DNA of 64,000 nucleotides, taken from positions 7,812,001-7,876,000 of the forward strand of contig NZ_CP036525.1 of assembly GCF_007741535.1 (NCBI RefSeq), read 5' to 3'. This document shows positions 42,476 through 51,012 of the stretch, one piece after another. This DNA is from Rubripirellula lacrimiformis. Lineage in GTDB: Bacteria > Planctomycetota > Planctomycetia > Pirellulales > Pirellulaceae. A model generated the notes under the pieces. That model ran no database searches and was not told the origin of the DNA. It was given only the letters and a program-made list of their open reading frames with translations. Position 1 is the stretch's first letter. Each line of letters begins with the position of its first letter. The translations under genes were made by a program, and so were the position numbers.

Positions 42476-43465
42476 CTACTTTTTTAGGCTCGCAGCAATG
42501 GCTTGCTTTCGCAGAAAGTCGACGTTTTGAGCGAGGTGGGCATAGTTATTGATCATCCTCGTGTCCTTGTGCCCCATCAGGTGCGAGAGCGAAACCGTGT
42601 CGACCGAACGGATCAAGGCGTTGGTGGCGTAGCTGTGCCGAGCGCCATAGGCGATCACGCGAAAGCCGACCTTTTCCGAAATCCGGGTTAGCCGACACTT
42701 GATCGAATCCTTGGTCCAAGGGTTGCCCCGTGAATTCAGCAAAAGTGGCCCTGTCGGGCGTTCAGCAAGAAGTGGCTTCACGATTGCCTCAGTCTCGGGC
42801 GTTAGGAAAATGACGCGGGAATCGGCTTCGCCCTTTGATTCGTCGGGCGGGAAGATGACCAAGTCGTCGTGGACGTGCTTAGCCTGGAGCGTCCGCGCTT
42901 CTTTCGGCCGACAGCCGGTGCCCCAGATGAAATCGAGAAATGGAATGAGCGGACCGATAGCATGTGACTTGATCTGCTGCCACTGATCCGGCGTGTAAAC
43001 AATTTCACGACGTTTCGACTTGGGCTTTTTCATCCGCGGGATAGGCGTTGCCGAAAGATAGCCTTGGTCGACGGACCAGTTGAACATACGTTGAACGATG
43101 GTGATTGCATCGTTCCTGCTGGTCGAGTTCCAACTGTCCTTGTTCGTCCACTTGGTGAGGTGGTGAGGCTTGATCGCCGCAGGCTTCATCGACTTTCCAA
43201 TCGCCCCGATGAAGCTCTCCAGATAGTGCCGTTGCTTCCCGTAGGTGACAGCCTTCCGGTTGGCCTCGACCCAGTCCAGATAGGACTGAGTGAGCGCATA
43301 GATCGTGCAAAGCTCAGCACGGACCGACGACCTGTCTAACATTAGGGCGTGGTACTTTTCGAACGCCTTTTCTTTGTCATCACCGAGCGTAACTCGATTT
43401 CCGTCGATCGTGCAGACCCACCGATTCTGGGCTTTGCGATAATACGGCTTCGGCTGACGTGGCAT
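42476..43465 (-). CDS. int: Tyrosine-type site-specific integrase
   Basis: This encodes 329 residues from the ATG at 43465, preceded by CAGGAG. It has an N-terminal arm/core-binding region (SYLDWVEANRKAVTYGKQRH, then YLESFIGAIGK) and the catalytic domain with the RHRY set: Arg in TGCRPKEA, HxxR in YGARHSYAT, His in LMGHKD and the nucleophile Tyr in NNYAHLAQN. It begins 75 bp from the 3' end of a tRNA-Val gene, the classic arrangement for elements integrated in a tRNA 3' end. It therefore marks one boundary of the accessory element to its left. Confidence 0.92.
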   Translation of the reverse strand: MPRQPKPYYRKAQNRWVCTIDGNRVTLGDDKEKAFEKYHALMLDRSSVRAELCTIYALTQSYLDWVEANRKAVTYGKQRHYLESFIGAIGKSMKPAAIKPHHLTKWTNKDSWNSTSRNDAITIVQRMFNWSVDQGYLSATPIPRMKKPKSKRREIVYTPDQWQQIKSHAIGPLIPFLDFIWGTGCRPKEARTLQAKHVHDDLVIFPPDESKGEADSRVIFLTPETEAIVKPLLAERPTGPLLLNSRGNPWTKDSIKCRLTRISEKVGFRVIAYGARHSYATNALIRSVDTVSLSHLMGHKDTRMINNYAHLAQNVDFLRKQAIAASLKK

Positions 43466-43538
43466 GAATCGCTCCTGATTAGGGTACACAAAAGGGGTAC
43501 AACCAGGAGAACAATTGCAATAAGTGCCCAAAAGGCAA

Positions 43539-43612
43539 TGGGCGATACAGAACTCGAATCTGTGACCTCTGCCGTGTGAAAGCAGCGCTCTAACCAACTG
43601 AGCTAATCGCCC
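43539..43612 (-). tRNA. tRNA-Val (anticodon CAC)
   Basis: Read on the minus strand it folds as a standard cloverleaf: acceptor GGGCGAT/ATCGCCC, D arm GCTC..GAGC, anticodon stem CTGCT/GGCAG around the loop TTCACAC (anticodon CAC) and a T arm with TTCGAGT. The discriminator base is A at 43539; CCA is not encoded. It lies 15 bp after the rhombosortase gene on the same strand. The integrase gene starts 74 bp beyond its 3' end, so this is the probable attachment site. Confidence 0.92.
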
Positions 43613-43627
43613 TTTGCAGGGTGTAAA

Positions 43628-44287
43628 TTAGCTTGCCGGACGGCGTTGGGCAATCGGGGATTTTATCGACTCGTTGATCGGGGGAATCGACTGACGCCCG
43701 AGGGCGTGGATGGTGGATGCTGCGATCCCGCCGGCCAGACCGGCTAGGTGGGATTGGACCAACGGGGTGAAGGTCGATGAATCGACGAATAACGTGTTTC
43801 CTGTCGCCGCTTCGAAGATCAGCTTGCCAATCAACGCTAGCAGACCTGTGGCGGCGACGACCGCTGCCAAGCGGTTGCTGGATCGCCAACTTTGGCGTGA
43901 GTGGTCGACCACCAGCCATCCGAACAGACCGGTATCGATCCCCGAAAGCCCTCGGTAGGTGGCGATCTCCGGACAGGTGATCCGGATCGCTGCCGAAATG
44001 AACAGCAGACTGGCGGCGATCGTTACGGCGTATCCCCAGGCAGACTTCTGCCCACACCGGCGTTCGCACATCGCCGACAGCACCACGAACATCAGCAGGT
44101 CCCAGCACAGATGACTGGCGTCAAAATGCGTCCAGTGACCGCTGATCAGCCGCCATACCTGGCCGCCGGCAACCAGACCAAAGTCCAATTCGAACGCCCC
44201 AGTCAACGCCGCTGACGTGTGCGACAGAACCGCAAGCACGGTGATCGCGATGGTGACCGGATAGGTTCGCAGCAGATGAGTGAACAT
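43628..44287 (-). CDS. rrtA: Rhomboid-family intramembrane protease (rhombosortase-like)
   Basis: This encodes 219 residues from the ATG at 44287. It is a multi-span protein with the rhombosortase marks: GHWTHFDASHLCWDLLMFVV, the catalytic Ser115 in YRGLSGIDTGLF, and the catalytic His in VQSHLAGLAGGI. Rhombosortases are rhomboid relatives that process GlyGly-CTERM proteins at the membrane. A protein with such a C-terminus is encoded 118 bp upstream on the same strand. A C7 tract (coding strand) lies 11 nt before the start and no Shine-Dalgarno sequence is visible. The tRNA-Val follows at once and may be co-transcribed. Confidence 0.85.
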   Translation of the reverse strand: MFTHLLRTYPVTIAITVLAVLSHTSAALTGAFELDFGLVAGGQVWRLISGHWTHFDASHLCWDLLMFVVLSAMCERRCGQKSAWGYAVTIAASLLFISAAIRITCPEIATYRGLSGIDTGLFGWLVVDHSRQSWRSSNRLAAVVAATGLLALIGKLIFEAATGNTLFVDSSTFTPLVQSHLAGLAGGIAASTIHALGRQSIPPINESIKSPIAQRRPAS

Positions 44288-44405
44288 GATGGTTGCCGGG
44301 GGGGAGTACGTGGACGGCGTGAAAGAATTCGCTGGCCCGATGACGAGGGAACCACCATTCCAAGATTTGGAACGGTGGTTCGGCAGCTGGGCGATACCCA
44401 ACAGG

Positions 44406-46538
44406 CTAAAAGTCGTTTCTACGTCGCCGTGACCAGGCTGCCGCACCGGCCGACGCGAGTGCGATCGCTGCGGTGATCGGATCGATCGCTCCGCCACCAC
44501 CTCCACCGCCGGAACTGGGCAGAGTGAAGTCGACGTTCTGTCCGGAATTCGGACGTGTGGTTGGCGCTGGGTTTGAGCTGGGTGCTGGGTTTGAATCAGG
44601 ACGACCGGCAGGGGAGGGCGATGCGGCATCCGATGTCGCTGAATCCTCCGGTGCAGTTTTCTGTGTCGACGTCAGCGTCATCTCGTTCTGCTTTCGCAGG
44701 TCGGCCAGTTTGTCGGTCGTCCGTTGCTGGGATTGACGGTCACGAGCGATGCGGGTTGCGTTGCGACGATCGATTTTCCAGCGACGATACTCGTCGTTAT
44801 TCTCTAGCACCAACATCGATGCGTAGGTGGAAACGATCGAATAGCCTTCGCACAGCCGCACGATCTCGTCTTGACGATTCCCCGTCCCCGCACGCTCTTG
44901 AGCGAACAGACTTTCGACGCGGCGGGATGCCCACATGCGTTCGATCGGACTATTCCCTTTGTCATCGGCGGGCAGGGTGACTTGGACGGTCTGTTCCCAG
45001 GGGCTGCCCTGGATTTTTCCACGCAGGATGACTTCGACGGCACCACCATTCTGATAGCGACCGAACAATCGCAGCGGCGTGCCATAGAACAGGCTGCCCA
45101 GTTGGGCCGGTTCGACTTGACTGACCTCGCCGCCGGCGAACTGAACCGACAGGTCCTCGATCGCTGGGCGAACCAGTTTTTGCCGCATCAGGTGAGCCTG
45201 GCGACTGAAACTATCCTCGGTCGACACAAACGCGGCCAACCCGCCGGCCTGGCTGGCCAGTTGACTTAGCAGCGGCCGATTCACTTCATTGCCCACGCCC
45301 ACACAGAACACGCGAACGCCTTCGGGCCGCGATCCGATCAGTGACATCAGTTCGTCGCTTTCGCCCGTCTGTGTCAGCCCATCGCTAAGCAGGACAACAT
45401 TCAGCGGGCGATCGGAATCTCGGTACGCGTAGGCCGATCGCAGCGCGGGGCCAAGGACCGTGCCACCGCGAGCCCGTTGAGCGGCGAAAAATTCCGCCGC
45501 GGCGGTTAGGTTGGCCTTGTTTGCCGGCTTGGTCTGCTGGAACAGCGGCGTGGGTGTCAGGTTGAACGCCAGACAATCGAAACGGTCTTCGTCCCCCAAC
45601 GATTCGATGAACGCCATCACACTGCGGCGACTGATTTCCATTTTCTGGTCACGAGCCATTGAACCGGAGATATCCAGCAGGAAGACATAGTCCATCGGCT
45701 CGATCGTGCTGCTGAGGTCTTCGCCGGGCGTGACCGTCATCATGAAGTAGCCATCTTCGCCCGCAGGACGACTGGTGACGACATCGATACCGGTGCGTGG
45801 GCGCTTGGTTTGAAAGGCCATCACGATGTCACGTGACAGGTCGCCCGCGGTCAATTCCATCGCGGCCTGGGCGTATTGGTCGGTGTGTTCGACGATCACA
45901 AAATCGTCGGTATGCGATTCACTCTTGAATGCTTTGATCGGCACTTCGCTAAGCACGTTGACGTTCATCGAGAAACGTCCTTGGACTTTCGAATCGATCG
46001 GTTCGCCCCCGGCGACGGTGGCCAGCGGATAGACATAGGTGCCCCAATCGTGGTCCAGATTCAGTTCCTGGTAGTATTCGATCCGGACGCGTTGCTGGGC
46101 GCCGGCGGGGATCGGGAAAATTCGCATTTCGAATTGTTTGAAGTCGACTTGTTCCAGCAACCCGGGGTCACGTTTGACGCGTTTGTAGCTGTCGTAGATT
46201 TCGCGGGCGCGTTGCTTTTCGACGACTTCGCCGATCATTTCTTTGCCCCCGATCCACATGCTAAAGTTGGACACGCTGGCACCGCGTGGGACGGGAAAGG
46301 TGTACAAGGCTTCGACGATGCGGTTTTCGCGATTGACGAAGGTCTGGTCGATCTGGGTAACAGCGACCGAGTTGTTGATGGTGACGGTGACGTCTTGGTT
46401 TTCGATTTCCAGTCGTCCACCGAAACCGCCATCGGCGACCAACATCCCTGCGGCGTCGGCGGTGGGCGACATCACATGCAGCGTGATCGCGGTGAGAGCC
46501 AACACGAACAGGGTGGCACGGGGAGGTGGCTGGCGCAT
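44406..46538 (-). CDS. Secreted VIT/vWA-domain protein with GlyGly-CTERM-like C-terminus
   Basis: This encodes 710 residues from the ATG at 46538. It has a signal peptide (ATLFVLALTAITLHVMSPTADA), then a VIT domain (~35-165: VTQIDQTFVNRENRIVEALY, PVPRGASV) and a vWA domain with MIDAS DISGSMARD near 290. A linker rich in Ser/Pro/Asn precedes the tail SSGGGGGGGAIDPITAAI, then ALASAGAAAW and SRRRR. This Gly-rich motif, hydrophobic span and Arg cluster form the GlyGly-CTERM layout recognised by rhombosortase, encoded just downstream. The protein would be exported and its tail cleaved. A C10 tract lies about 25 nt before the start. Confidence 0.85.
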   Translation of the reverse strand: MRQPPPRATLFVLALTAITLHVMSPTADAAGMLVADGGFGGRLEIENQDVTVTINNSVAVTQIDQTFVNRENRIVEALYTFPVPRGASVSNFSMWIGGKEMIGEVVEKQRAREIYDSYKRVKRDPGLLEQVDFKQFEMRIFPIPAGAQQRVRIEYYQELNLDHDWGTYVYPLATVAGGEPIDSKVQGRFSMNVNVLSEVPIKAFKSESHTDDFVIVEHTDQYAQAAMELTAGDLSRDIVMAFQTKRPRTGIDVVTSRPAGEDGYFMMTVTPGEDLSSTIEPMDYVFLLDISGSMARDQKMEISRRSVMAFIESLGDEDRFDCLAFNLTPTPLFQQTKPANKANLTAAAEFFAAQRARGGTVLGPALRSAYAYRDSDRPLNVVLLSDGLTQTGESDELMSLIGSRPEGVRVFCVGVGNEVNRPLLSQLASQAGGLAAFVSTEDSFSRQAHLMRQKLVRPAIEDLSVQFAGGEVSQVEPAQLGSLFYGTPLRLFGRYQNGGAVEVILRGKIQGSPWEQTVQVTLPADDKGNSPIERMWASRRVESLFAQERAGTGNRQDEIVRLCEGYSIVSTYASMLVLENNDEYRRWKIDRRNATRIARDRQSQQRTTDKLADLRKQNEMTLTSTQKTAPEDSATSDAASPSPAGRPDSNPAPSSNPAPTTRPNSGQNVDFTLPSSGGGGGGGAIDPITAAIALASAGAAAWSRRRRNDF

Positions 46539-46736
46539 GACAAGGACTCCGACAGAAGTGAATGGGGGGGGGGAAGCACGGATCCGGACGGAAAGATTGC
46601 CGGTCGCTTCATTCACAGGAGCCCGAAGCCGCCGATGGGCTTCGAAAGAAATCGCCCTGGACCGGAAAATCCCAAACAAGGAAATCCAGAAACAGGGCGA
46701 TGAAAGAGCTTGTTAGCTTGATGTGCCGCCGATAGA

Positions 46737-47015
46737 TCAGGCGGGTGGTGTGAACTTCGGCGCTTTCGGCCCGGTGACTTCTTCGTCGTCGTCTTCGTCG
46801 TTGGAGCCCGATGTGGGCTTCGAGTCGTCGGCGGTGAAGGTCTTCTTGGCCTCGTATTCGGCCAACCGGAACTGCTGCTGAACCTCGTTCAGTCCTCGGC
46901 GAAACTCGCGATAACTGCCGCCTAGTTTTCGAGCAACCTCGGGGAGGTTGCCGCCGAACAGGACGACCGCGATGACGCCGATGACCACCATTTCAAATGG
47001 TCCGAGTCCAAACAT
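46737..47015 (-). CDS. tatA: Twin-arginine translocase TatA/TatB-type protein
   Basis: This encodes 92 residues: one N-terminal span (LGPFEMVVIGVIAVVLFGG), the hinge NLPEVARKLG, an amphipathic helix (SYREFRRGLNEVQQQF) and an acidic C-terminal tail. It forms part of the pore or receptor that moves folded proteins across the inner membrane. The start 3 bp after a second TatA-type gene shows a tandem pair, one of which may serve as TatB. TatC is not in the window. Confidence 0.88.
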   Translation of the reverse strand: MFGLGPFEMVVIGVIAVVLFGGNLPEVARKLGGSYREFRRGLNEVQQQFRLAEYEAKKTFTADDSKPTSGSNDEDDDEEVTGPKAPKFTPPA

Positions 47016-47018
47016 GCT

Positions 47019-47249
47019 TTAGCTTTTCTCTTCGCGTTTTGCGGCCGGCTCTTCTTCGTCCGTCGACTCGCTCATGCCACGCTTGAATTCATTCGTGCTG
47101 CGGCCAAGATTCCGCATCAAAGTGGGCAATTTGGACGATCCGAACAACAACAGGATGATGCCGGCGATGATCGCCAATTCCAACGGGCCGGGTGCACCGA
47201 ACGCAAACAGGGGATCGGCTAGGCCTTCCATCAAACGATTCACAACCAT
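47019..47249 (-). CDS. tatA: Twin-arginine translocase TatA-type protein
   Basis: This encodes 76 residues from the ATG at 47249 (an internal ATG at 47231 is an alternative). It has the TatA pattern: hydrophobic PLELAIIAGIILLLFGSSKL, the hinge Pro in KLPTLMRNLGR, amphipathic STNEFKRGMSES and a charged tail ending AAKREEKS. A nine-residue or longer N-terminal extension with MEGLADPLFAFGAPG precedes the membrane span. It is the first gene of the tandem pair. A C9 tract lies about 120 nt upstream (47372-47380). Confidence 0.88.
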   Translation of the reverse strand: MVVNRLMEGLADPLFAFGAPGPLELAIIAGIILLLFGSSKLPTLMRNLGRSTNEFKRGMSESTDEEEPAAKREEKS

Positions 47250-47783
47250 GGTTCTCTCGCGCAAAAAGGGGGTCTACAAAAAACCCTGACTCATGACCGG
47301 CGAAAGCTGGAAGGCCAATCAGCCGGAATGTTACATCGGCCAATCACCTCCGGAACCGATATGTCGGGGAAGGGGGGGGGATCGGTGCGGGGGCAGGCGC
47401 CAACGCACGGACACGTCACTGTGTCTGGCACTATTTTATTGTCTTACGCCAGATAGTCAAAGGCTAACACAAAACCGTTTGCGGTGTTCCAAAGTCGCCG
47501 AATCCGCGATTGTGGGCAGGGTGATGCGAAACAACGGCATTTCTGGGGTTCCAGAGGCCGATGCTGGCCCTGGGGGCGATCGAAATGTTGGTCTAGGATT
47601 GGCTGCGATCGCGGTGCAGGCCGGTTCGACAGGCATCGCCAGCCGATCCGGACCCGTACCAGTGAGGGGGTGCCACCCACAGCCTAGCGACCGGCCGCTG
47701 AACTGGTCTTCCGCTCCATTGGCCTTCCGCTCAACAGGCCGCACGTCGCCCTCTTTCGACCGAAAACCCAGAAAACCATCCTC
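47250..47783. other. Gene-free divergent region (~530 bp)
   Basis: No supported gene is seen between tatA (-) and the AEC transporter (+). It should contain both promoters. A G9 run occurs at 47372-47380. Open frames across this stretch are shadows with unbiased composition. Confidence 0.45.
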
Positions 47784-48740
47784 ATGCAAACCCTTTGGCC
47801 AGTCATCACCAGCGTCTTGGCGGTCTTTTTGGTGATGGGGATTGGTGCGATCTGCCGTCGACAGCGATGGCTGACTCGCCAAGCCGACCATTCGCTCGCC
47901 AATTTGACGGCCAAGGTGCTGTTGCCGGCGTATTTCATGCACCGGATCCTAGAGAGCCCTCAGTTCGAATCGGCCGCGGCCGCATGGTTGCCACCGGTAT
48001 TCGGATTCGGGATGACGGCCCTCGGGTTCGCCGTGGCGTTTACGTTCGCTCGGTCGCTGGGTCGTTTCATCGGCCTGGACAGCGACGCCAAGCAACGAGC
48101 TTTCGCGTTGTGCGCGGGCATCTGCAATTACGGTTACATCCCGCTGCCGATCGCCGAGGAATCGTACCCGGATGCGGTCATCGATTTGATCCTGCACAAC
48201 GTCGGCGTCGACTTGGCGCTGTGGAGCATCGGAATCGCGATCATCAGCGGGTCGTCGGGCGGCAAGTGGCGACAAGCCTTTTTGAGTCCACCCTTCCTGG
48301 CCGTGATCCTAGCGTCGGGGCTAAGGCAGTTTGGCGGCAGCGCGTTGGTGCCCGCACCAATCCTGGACGCGATCGGCAAACTGGGCAGTTGTGCGATTCC
48401 GATGGGGCTGCTGCTAAGCGGCGCGATCATCGTCGATTTCCTACAGGAATCGAATTGGTCGGGATCGCGAAACGTGATCCTGGCGGCGATCGGAATACGC
48501 CAGGTGCTATTGCCGGCCGTGATGCTGACCATCGCGCTGGCAATCGTCCCCAGCGTCGACCTGAAGCAAGTCATCATGCTGCAAGCCGCGATGCCGGCCG
48601 CCGTGTTCCCGATCGTGCTGGTACGGATGTACGAACGAGATACGGAAACGGCACTGCGAGTGGTGCTGTCGACTTCGATTGCGGGGTTGTTGTTCATCCC
48701 GCTTTGGTTGGTGGCGGGAGCTTGGTGGCTGGGAGTTTAG
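47784..48740 (+). CDS. AEC-family (auxin efflux carrier-like) transporter
   Basis: This encodes 318 residues with about ten membrane spans (WPVITSVLAVFLVMGIGAIC at the start, ILAAIGIRQVLLPAVMLTIA late). The AEC marks are present: a conserved Asn-rich kink in AGICNYGYIPLPIAE and the repeated inverted five-span halves. Family members export or import small organic acids, malonate or related compounds. The substrate cannot be predicted here. It has no obvious ribosome-binding site. It is convergent with the sulfatase gene, separated by an inverted hexanucleotide repeat structure. Confidence 0.85.
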   Translation: MQTLWPVITSVLAVFLVMGIGAICRRQRWLTRQADHSLANLTAKVLLPAYFMHRILESPQFESAAAAWLPPVFGFGMTALGFAVAFTFARSLGRFIGLDSDAKQRAFALCAGICNYGYIPLPIAEESYPDAVIDLILHNVGVDLALWSIGIAIISGSSGGKWRQAFLSPPFLAVILASGLRQFGGSALVPAPILDAIGKLGSCAIPMGLLLSGAIIVDFLQESNWSGSRNVILAAIGIRQVLLPAVMLTIALAIVPSVDLKQVIMLQAAMPAAVFPIVLVRMYERDTETALRVVLSTSIAGLLFIPLWLVAGAWWLGV

Positions 48741-48770
48741 GAGGCGGGGTTGGAGGGTGAGGGAGAGGGT

Positions 48771-48912
48771 TTAAGTTCGAGTTCGAGTTTAAGTTTAAGT
48801 TTAAGTTTAAGTTTAAGTTTAAGTTTAAGTTCGATTTTAAGTTTAAGTTTGAGGATGCCACGACACACTCGCCTACAACTTAAACTCGAACTTAAACTCG
48901 AACTCGAACTTT
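48771..48912. repeat. Inverted pair of AAGTTT/AAGTTC hexanucleotide arrays
   Basis: From 48771 to 48851 the plus strand is an array of AAGTTT and AAGTTC/GAGTTC hexamers. From 48877 to 48912 the inverse, AAACTCGAACTT-type hexamers, follows. The two arrays can pair as a long hairpin over a ~25-nt loop. The structure sits between the convergent 3' ends of the AEC transporter and the sulfatase genes. It may act as a bidirectional terminator. Slippage would change its length freely. Confidence 0.8.
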
Positions 48913-48968
48913 CTTCCTGCCGCAGCAAAGCAGCCACTACCGACCCGACCGAGCCCCCGAAGCCGACC

Positions 48969-50465
48969 TCACTTTCCTTCGGCTGCCATCTTCTTCATCC
49001 AGGCGATGTTCGATTCGATCACACCTAACTGCTTGCTGCTGCTTTCATTGCCACGCAGTTTGTCGGTATAGACCTTCATATCGCTGTCGTACATTGCGAC
49101 CGATTCTGGCGTTCGCCCTTTGTCGTCGGTCCGGACCATCCAGTCGTCCAATCGCGTTCGCATTTGGACCAGCTGATCGGCATAGGCGGGATCGTCCGCC
49201 AGATTGTGGATCTCGTACGGATCGGCGTGGATGTCGTAGAGTTCTTCGGCCGGTCGAACTTGACGAAACAACAACTGTTGAACGTCGTCTAGTTTTCCTT
49301 GTTCGTGCCAGGACCGGAGTGCGATCAGGATCGACTTGGCGTCCTTGTACGCACAGGGTTGCAGGTAGGGACGCTGGGGCAAGAAGTTGCGGATGTACTT
49401 GAAGTCCGCGGTGCGAACGCTGCGGATATGGTCGACCGTTTCGTCGCAGCGATCGCGGGCGGCAAAAACGGCGTCGCGAGGCTGATAGTCGGCTGCCAAG
49501 ATGTCTTTGGCCTGCATGTAGTCCGGGATCGGGATCCCGGCGGCGGCCAATGACAGGGCGGCGATATCGATGTGTTCAACGACATCGGACCGAACCGTCC
49601 CGGCATCGATCCCAGGCCCGGCAATGACCATGGGAACATGCAGCCCTTCGTCGTACAGGAACTGTTTACCACGGGCGTGGCTGATCCCATGATCGGTCAT
49701 GAACAGCACGATCGTGTTGTCCAACACGCCTTCACGATCCAGCCGATTGATCACTTCGCCCACCATCGCGTCGGTCAAACGAACCGAATCCAGATAGGCG
49801 GCCCAATCCTGGACCACGTCCGGGTGATTGGGATAGTACGGAGGCAACTTGACCGCATCGGTCGACGTCCGGCTGCCCAGTTTGCGTTCTGCTTTTTGGG
49901 CGACCGATTCCCATCCCTTGGAATCCTTTCCACGCATCTTGCCGCCCTTGGTTTGCAGTTGGGCAAAGAAGGGCTGCCCGTCGGCTCGATTGGCCCAATC
50001 GCTGCCGTCATAGACGCCTGGGTCCCACTGGAAGTTGTAGTCCGTTTTGCCCAATCGGTTTCCCTTTGGCGGCCAATCCGAGATGGTCGTGTAATAGCCG
50101 GCCTGTTGAAACAGTTCGGGAACCAAACGAATCGCATCGGGCAACTGAATCGTCTGTTGGCCGCGACCGCTGCGGTGATGATGGGCTCCGATGCTGGTCT
50201 GATACATGCCGGTGATGAAAGCCGAGCGGCAAGTCGAACATACCGGCGCGGTGACATAGGCGCCCGTGAATTGAACCCCGCGTGCCGCCAACCGATCCAC
50301 GTTGGGTGTTTCGACCGCGGTCTCGCCGTAACACGAAAAGTTTGCCGACATATCGTCGGGGATGATCCAAACGATGTTGGGACGCTGGCCTGCGAGCGAC
50401 GGGGCATCGTCCGCGGTGGCCACACAGGCCGCGAACAAGATGGCAATGAGAGACAGGTGTCGCAT
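48969..50465 (-). CDS. Secreted sulfatase
   Basis: This encodes 498 residues with a signal peptide (LIAILFAACVATADDA). The sulfatase core starts RPNIVWIIPDDMS, supplying the metal-binding Asp pair. The formylglycine segment is APVCSTCRSAFITGMY near residue 78, in which the position normally Pro or Ala (CxPxR/CxAxR) is Thr. TDHGISHARGKQ and YDEGLHVPMVIAGPG supply the Asp/His and Lys of the active site. It would hydrolyse sulfate esters, for example of algal polysaccharides, in the periplasm. Planctomycete genomes carry many such genes. Formylglycine conversion of the variant motif is likely but not certain. Confidence 0.88.
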   Translation of the reverse strand: MRHLSLIAILFAACVATADDAPSLAGQRPNIVWIIPDDMSANFSCYGETAVETPNVDRLAARGVQFTGAYVTAPVCSTCRSAFITGMYQTSIGAHHHRSGRGQQTIQLPDAIRLVPELFQQAGYYTTISDWPPKGNRLGKTDYNFQWDPGVYDGSDWANRADGQPFFAQLQTKGGKMRGKDSKGWESVAQKAERKLGSRTSTDAVKLPPYYPNHPDVVQDWAAYLDSVRLTDAMVGEVINRLDREGVLDNTIVLFMTDHGISHARGKQFLYDEGLHVPMVIAGPGIDAGTVRSDVVEHIDIAALSLAAAGIPIPDYMQAKDILAADYQPRDAVFAARDRCDETVDHIRSVRTADFKYIRNFLPQRPYLQPCAYKDAKSILIALRSWHEQGKLDDVQQLLFRQVRPAEELYDIHADPYEIHNLADDPAYADQLVQMRTRLDDWMVRTDDKGRTPESVAMYDSDMKVYTDKLRGNESSSKQLGVIESNIAWMKKMAAEGK

Positions 50466-51012
50466 GATGGATCCGTGATCGGGCGGGATTGGAAAAAGGA
50501 TGGTGGGGAAGGTCGGTGAATCGGTGGACCGCTATAGGCGGCTTGTGGATTGAATCCAGATTCGAATGCTAATGGTAGCCGTTTGAGCGATAGCGGCCTG
50601 CTGATTGAGTGAGCCGTGATCGCGTGAGCGGCCGGGAATTGCCAGCGGCCTCTACCAACGCCGTTGAAAACAGCGATGAGATCACAATCCGACGCGGAAT
50701 CGAGTGGCGGAATCGAATCCCTCGCTGACCGGAGTGTTACTAAATCAACTGGCCGATAACCCCGGTTTTTGTGTGACGAAATCGAGGTTAAGCGTCTAAC
50801 GAAATCGACATACCCTCGACGGTGGGGGCCTAGGATGTGGGGTCACCGAAAGTCTTGGCGACTTGCGCTACGGTGGGGATGGGGTGGGGTGGGTGGGCCG
50901 AAAGTCTTGGCGACTTGCGCTACGGGTGGGATGGGGTGGGGGGCCGAAAGGGATCACCGAAAGTCTTGGCGACTTGCGGTGCGAACGGGGAGGGGGTGGG
51001 GGCACACGCTGA
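50466..51012. other. Gene-free stretch with repeat arms and G-runs
   Basis: No supported gene lies between the sulfatase start and the FMN-protein 3' end. The 3' part (50840-51005) carries three dispersed copies of the repeat arm of the 59.7-61.6 kb array with G-rich runs between them (for example 50874-50897). Confidence 0.6.
50846..50983 (+). repeat. Three dispersed arms of the 87-bp repeat family among G-rich runs
   Basis: The 27-nt arm beginning CCGAAAGTCTTGGCGACTTG occurs at 50846-50872, 50898-50924 and 50957-50983 (the last diverged at its 3' end). The complementary arm is not present here. The spacers are runs such as GGGGATGGGGTGGGGTGGG, which could form a G-quadruplex on the plus strand. 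Another diverged arm lies at 61611-61637. Confidence 0.85.

Noticed and set aside
44871-46703. Long plus-strand frames opposite the VIT/vWA gene
   Set aside because: They are antisense shadows of a gene with clear domains, signal peptide and C-terminal sorting signal.
47795-48760. 321-codon plus-strand frame overlapping the AEC transporter
   Set aside because: Out-of-frame shadow; the 318-residue frame has ten hydrophobic spans and the CNYGY motif.
49572-50519. 315-codon plus-strand frame opposite the sulfatase
   Set aside because: Antisense to a well-supported sulfatase; composition is His/Arg/Asp-rich as expected for a shadow frame.
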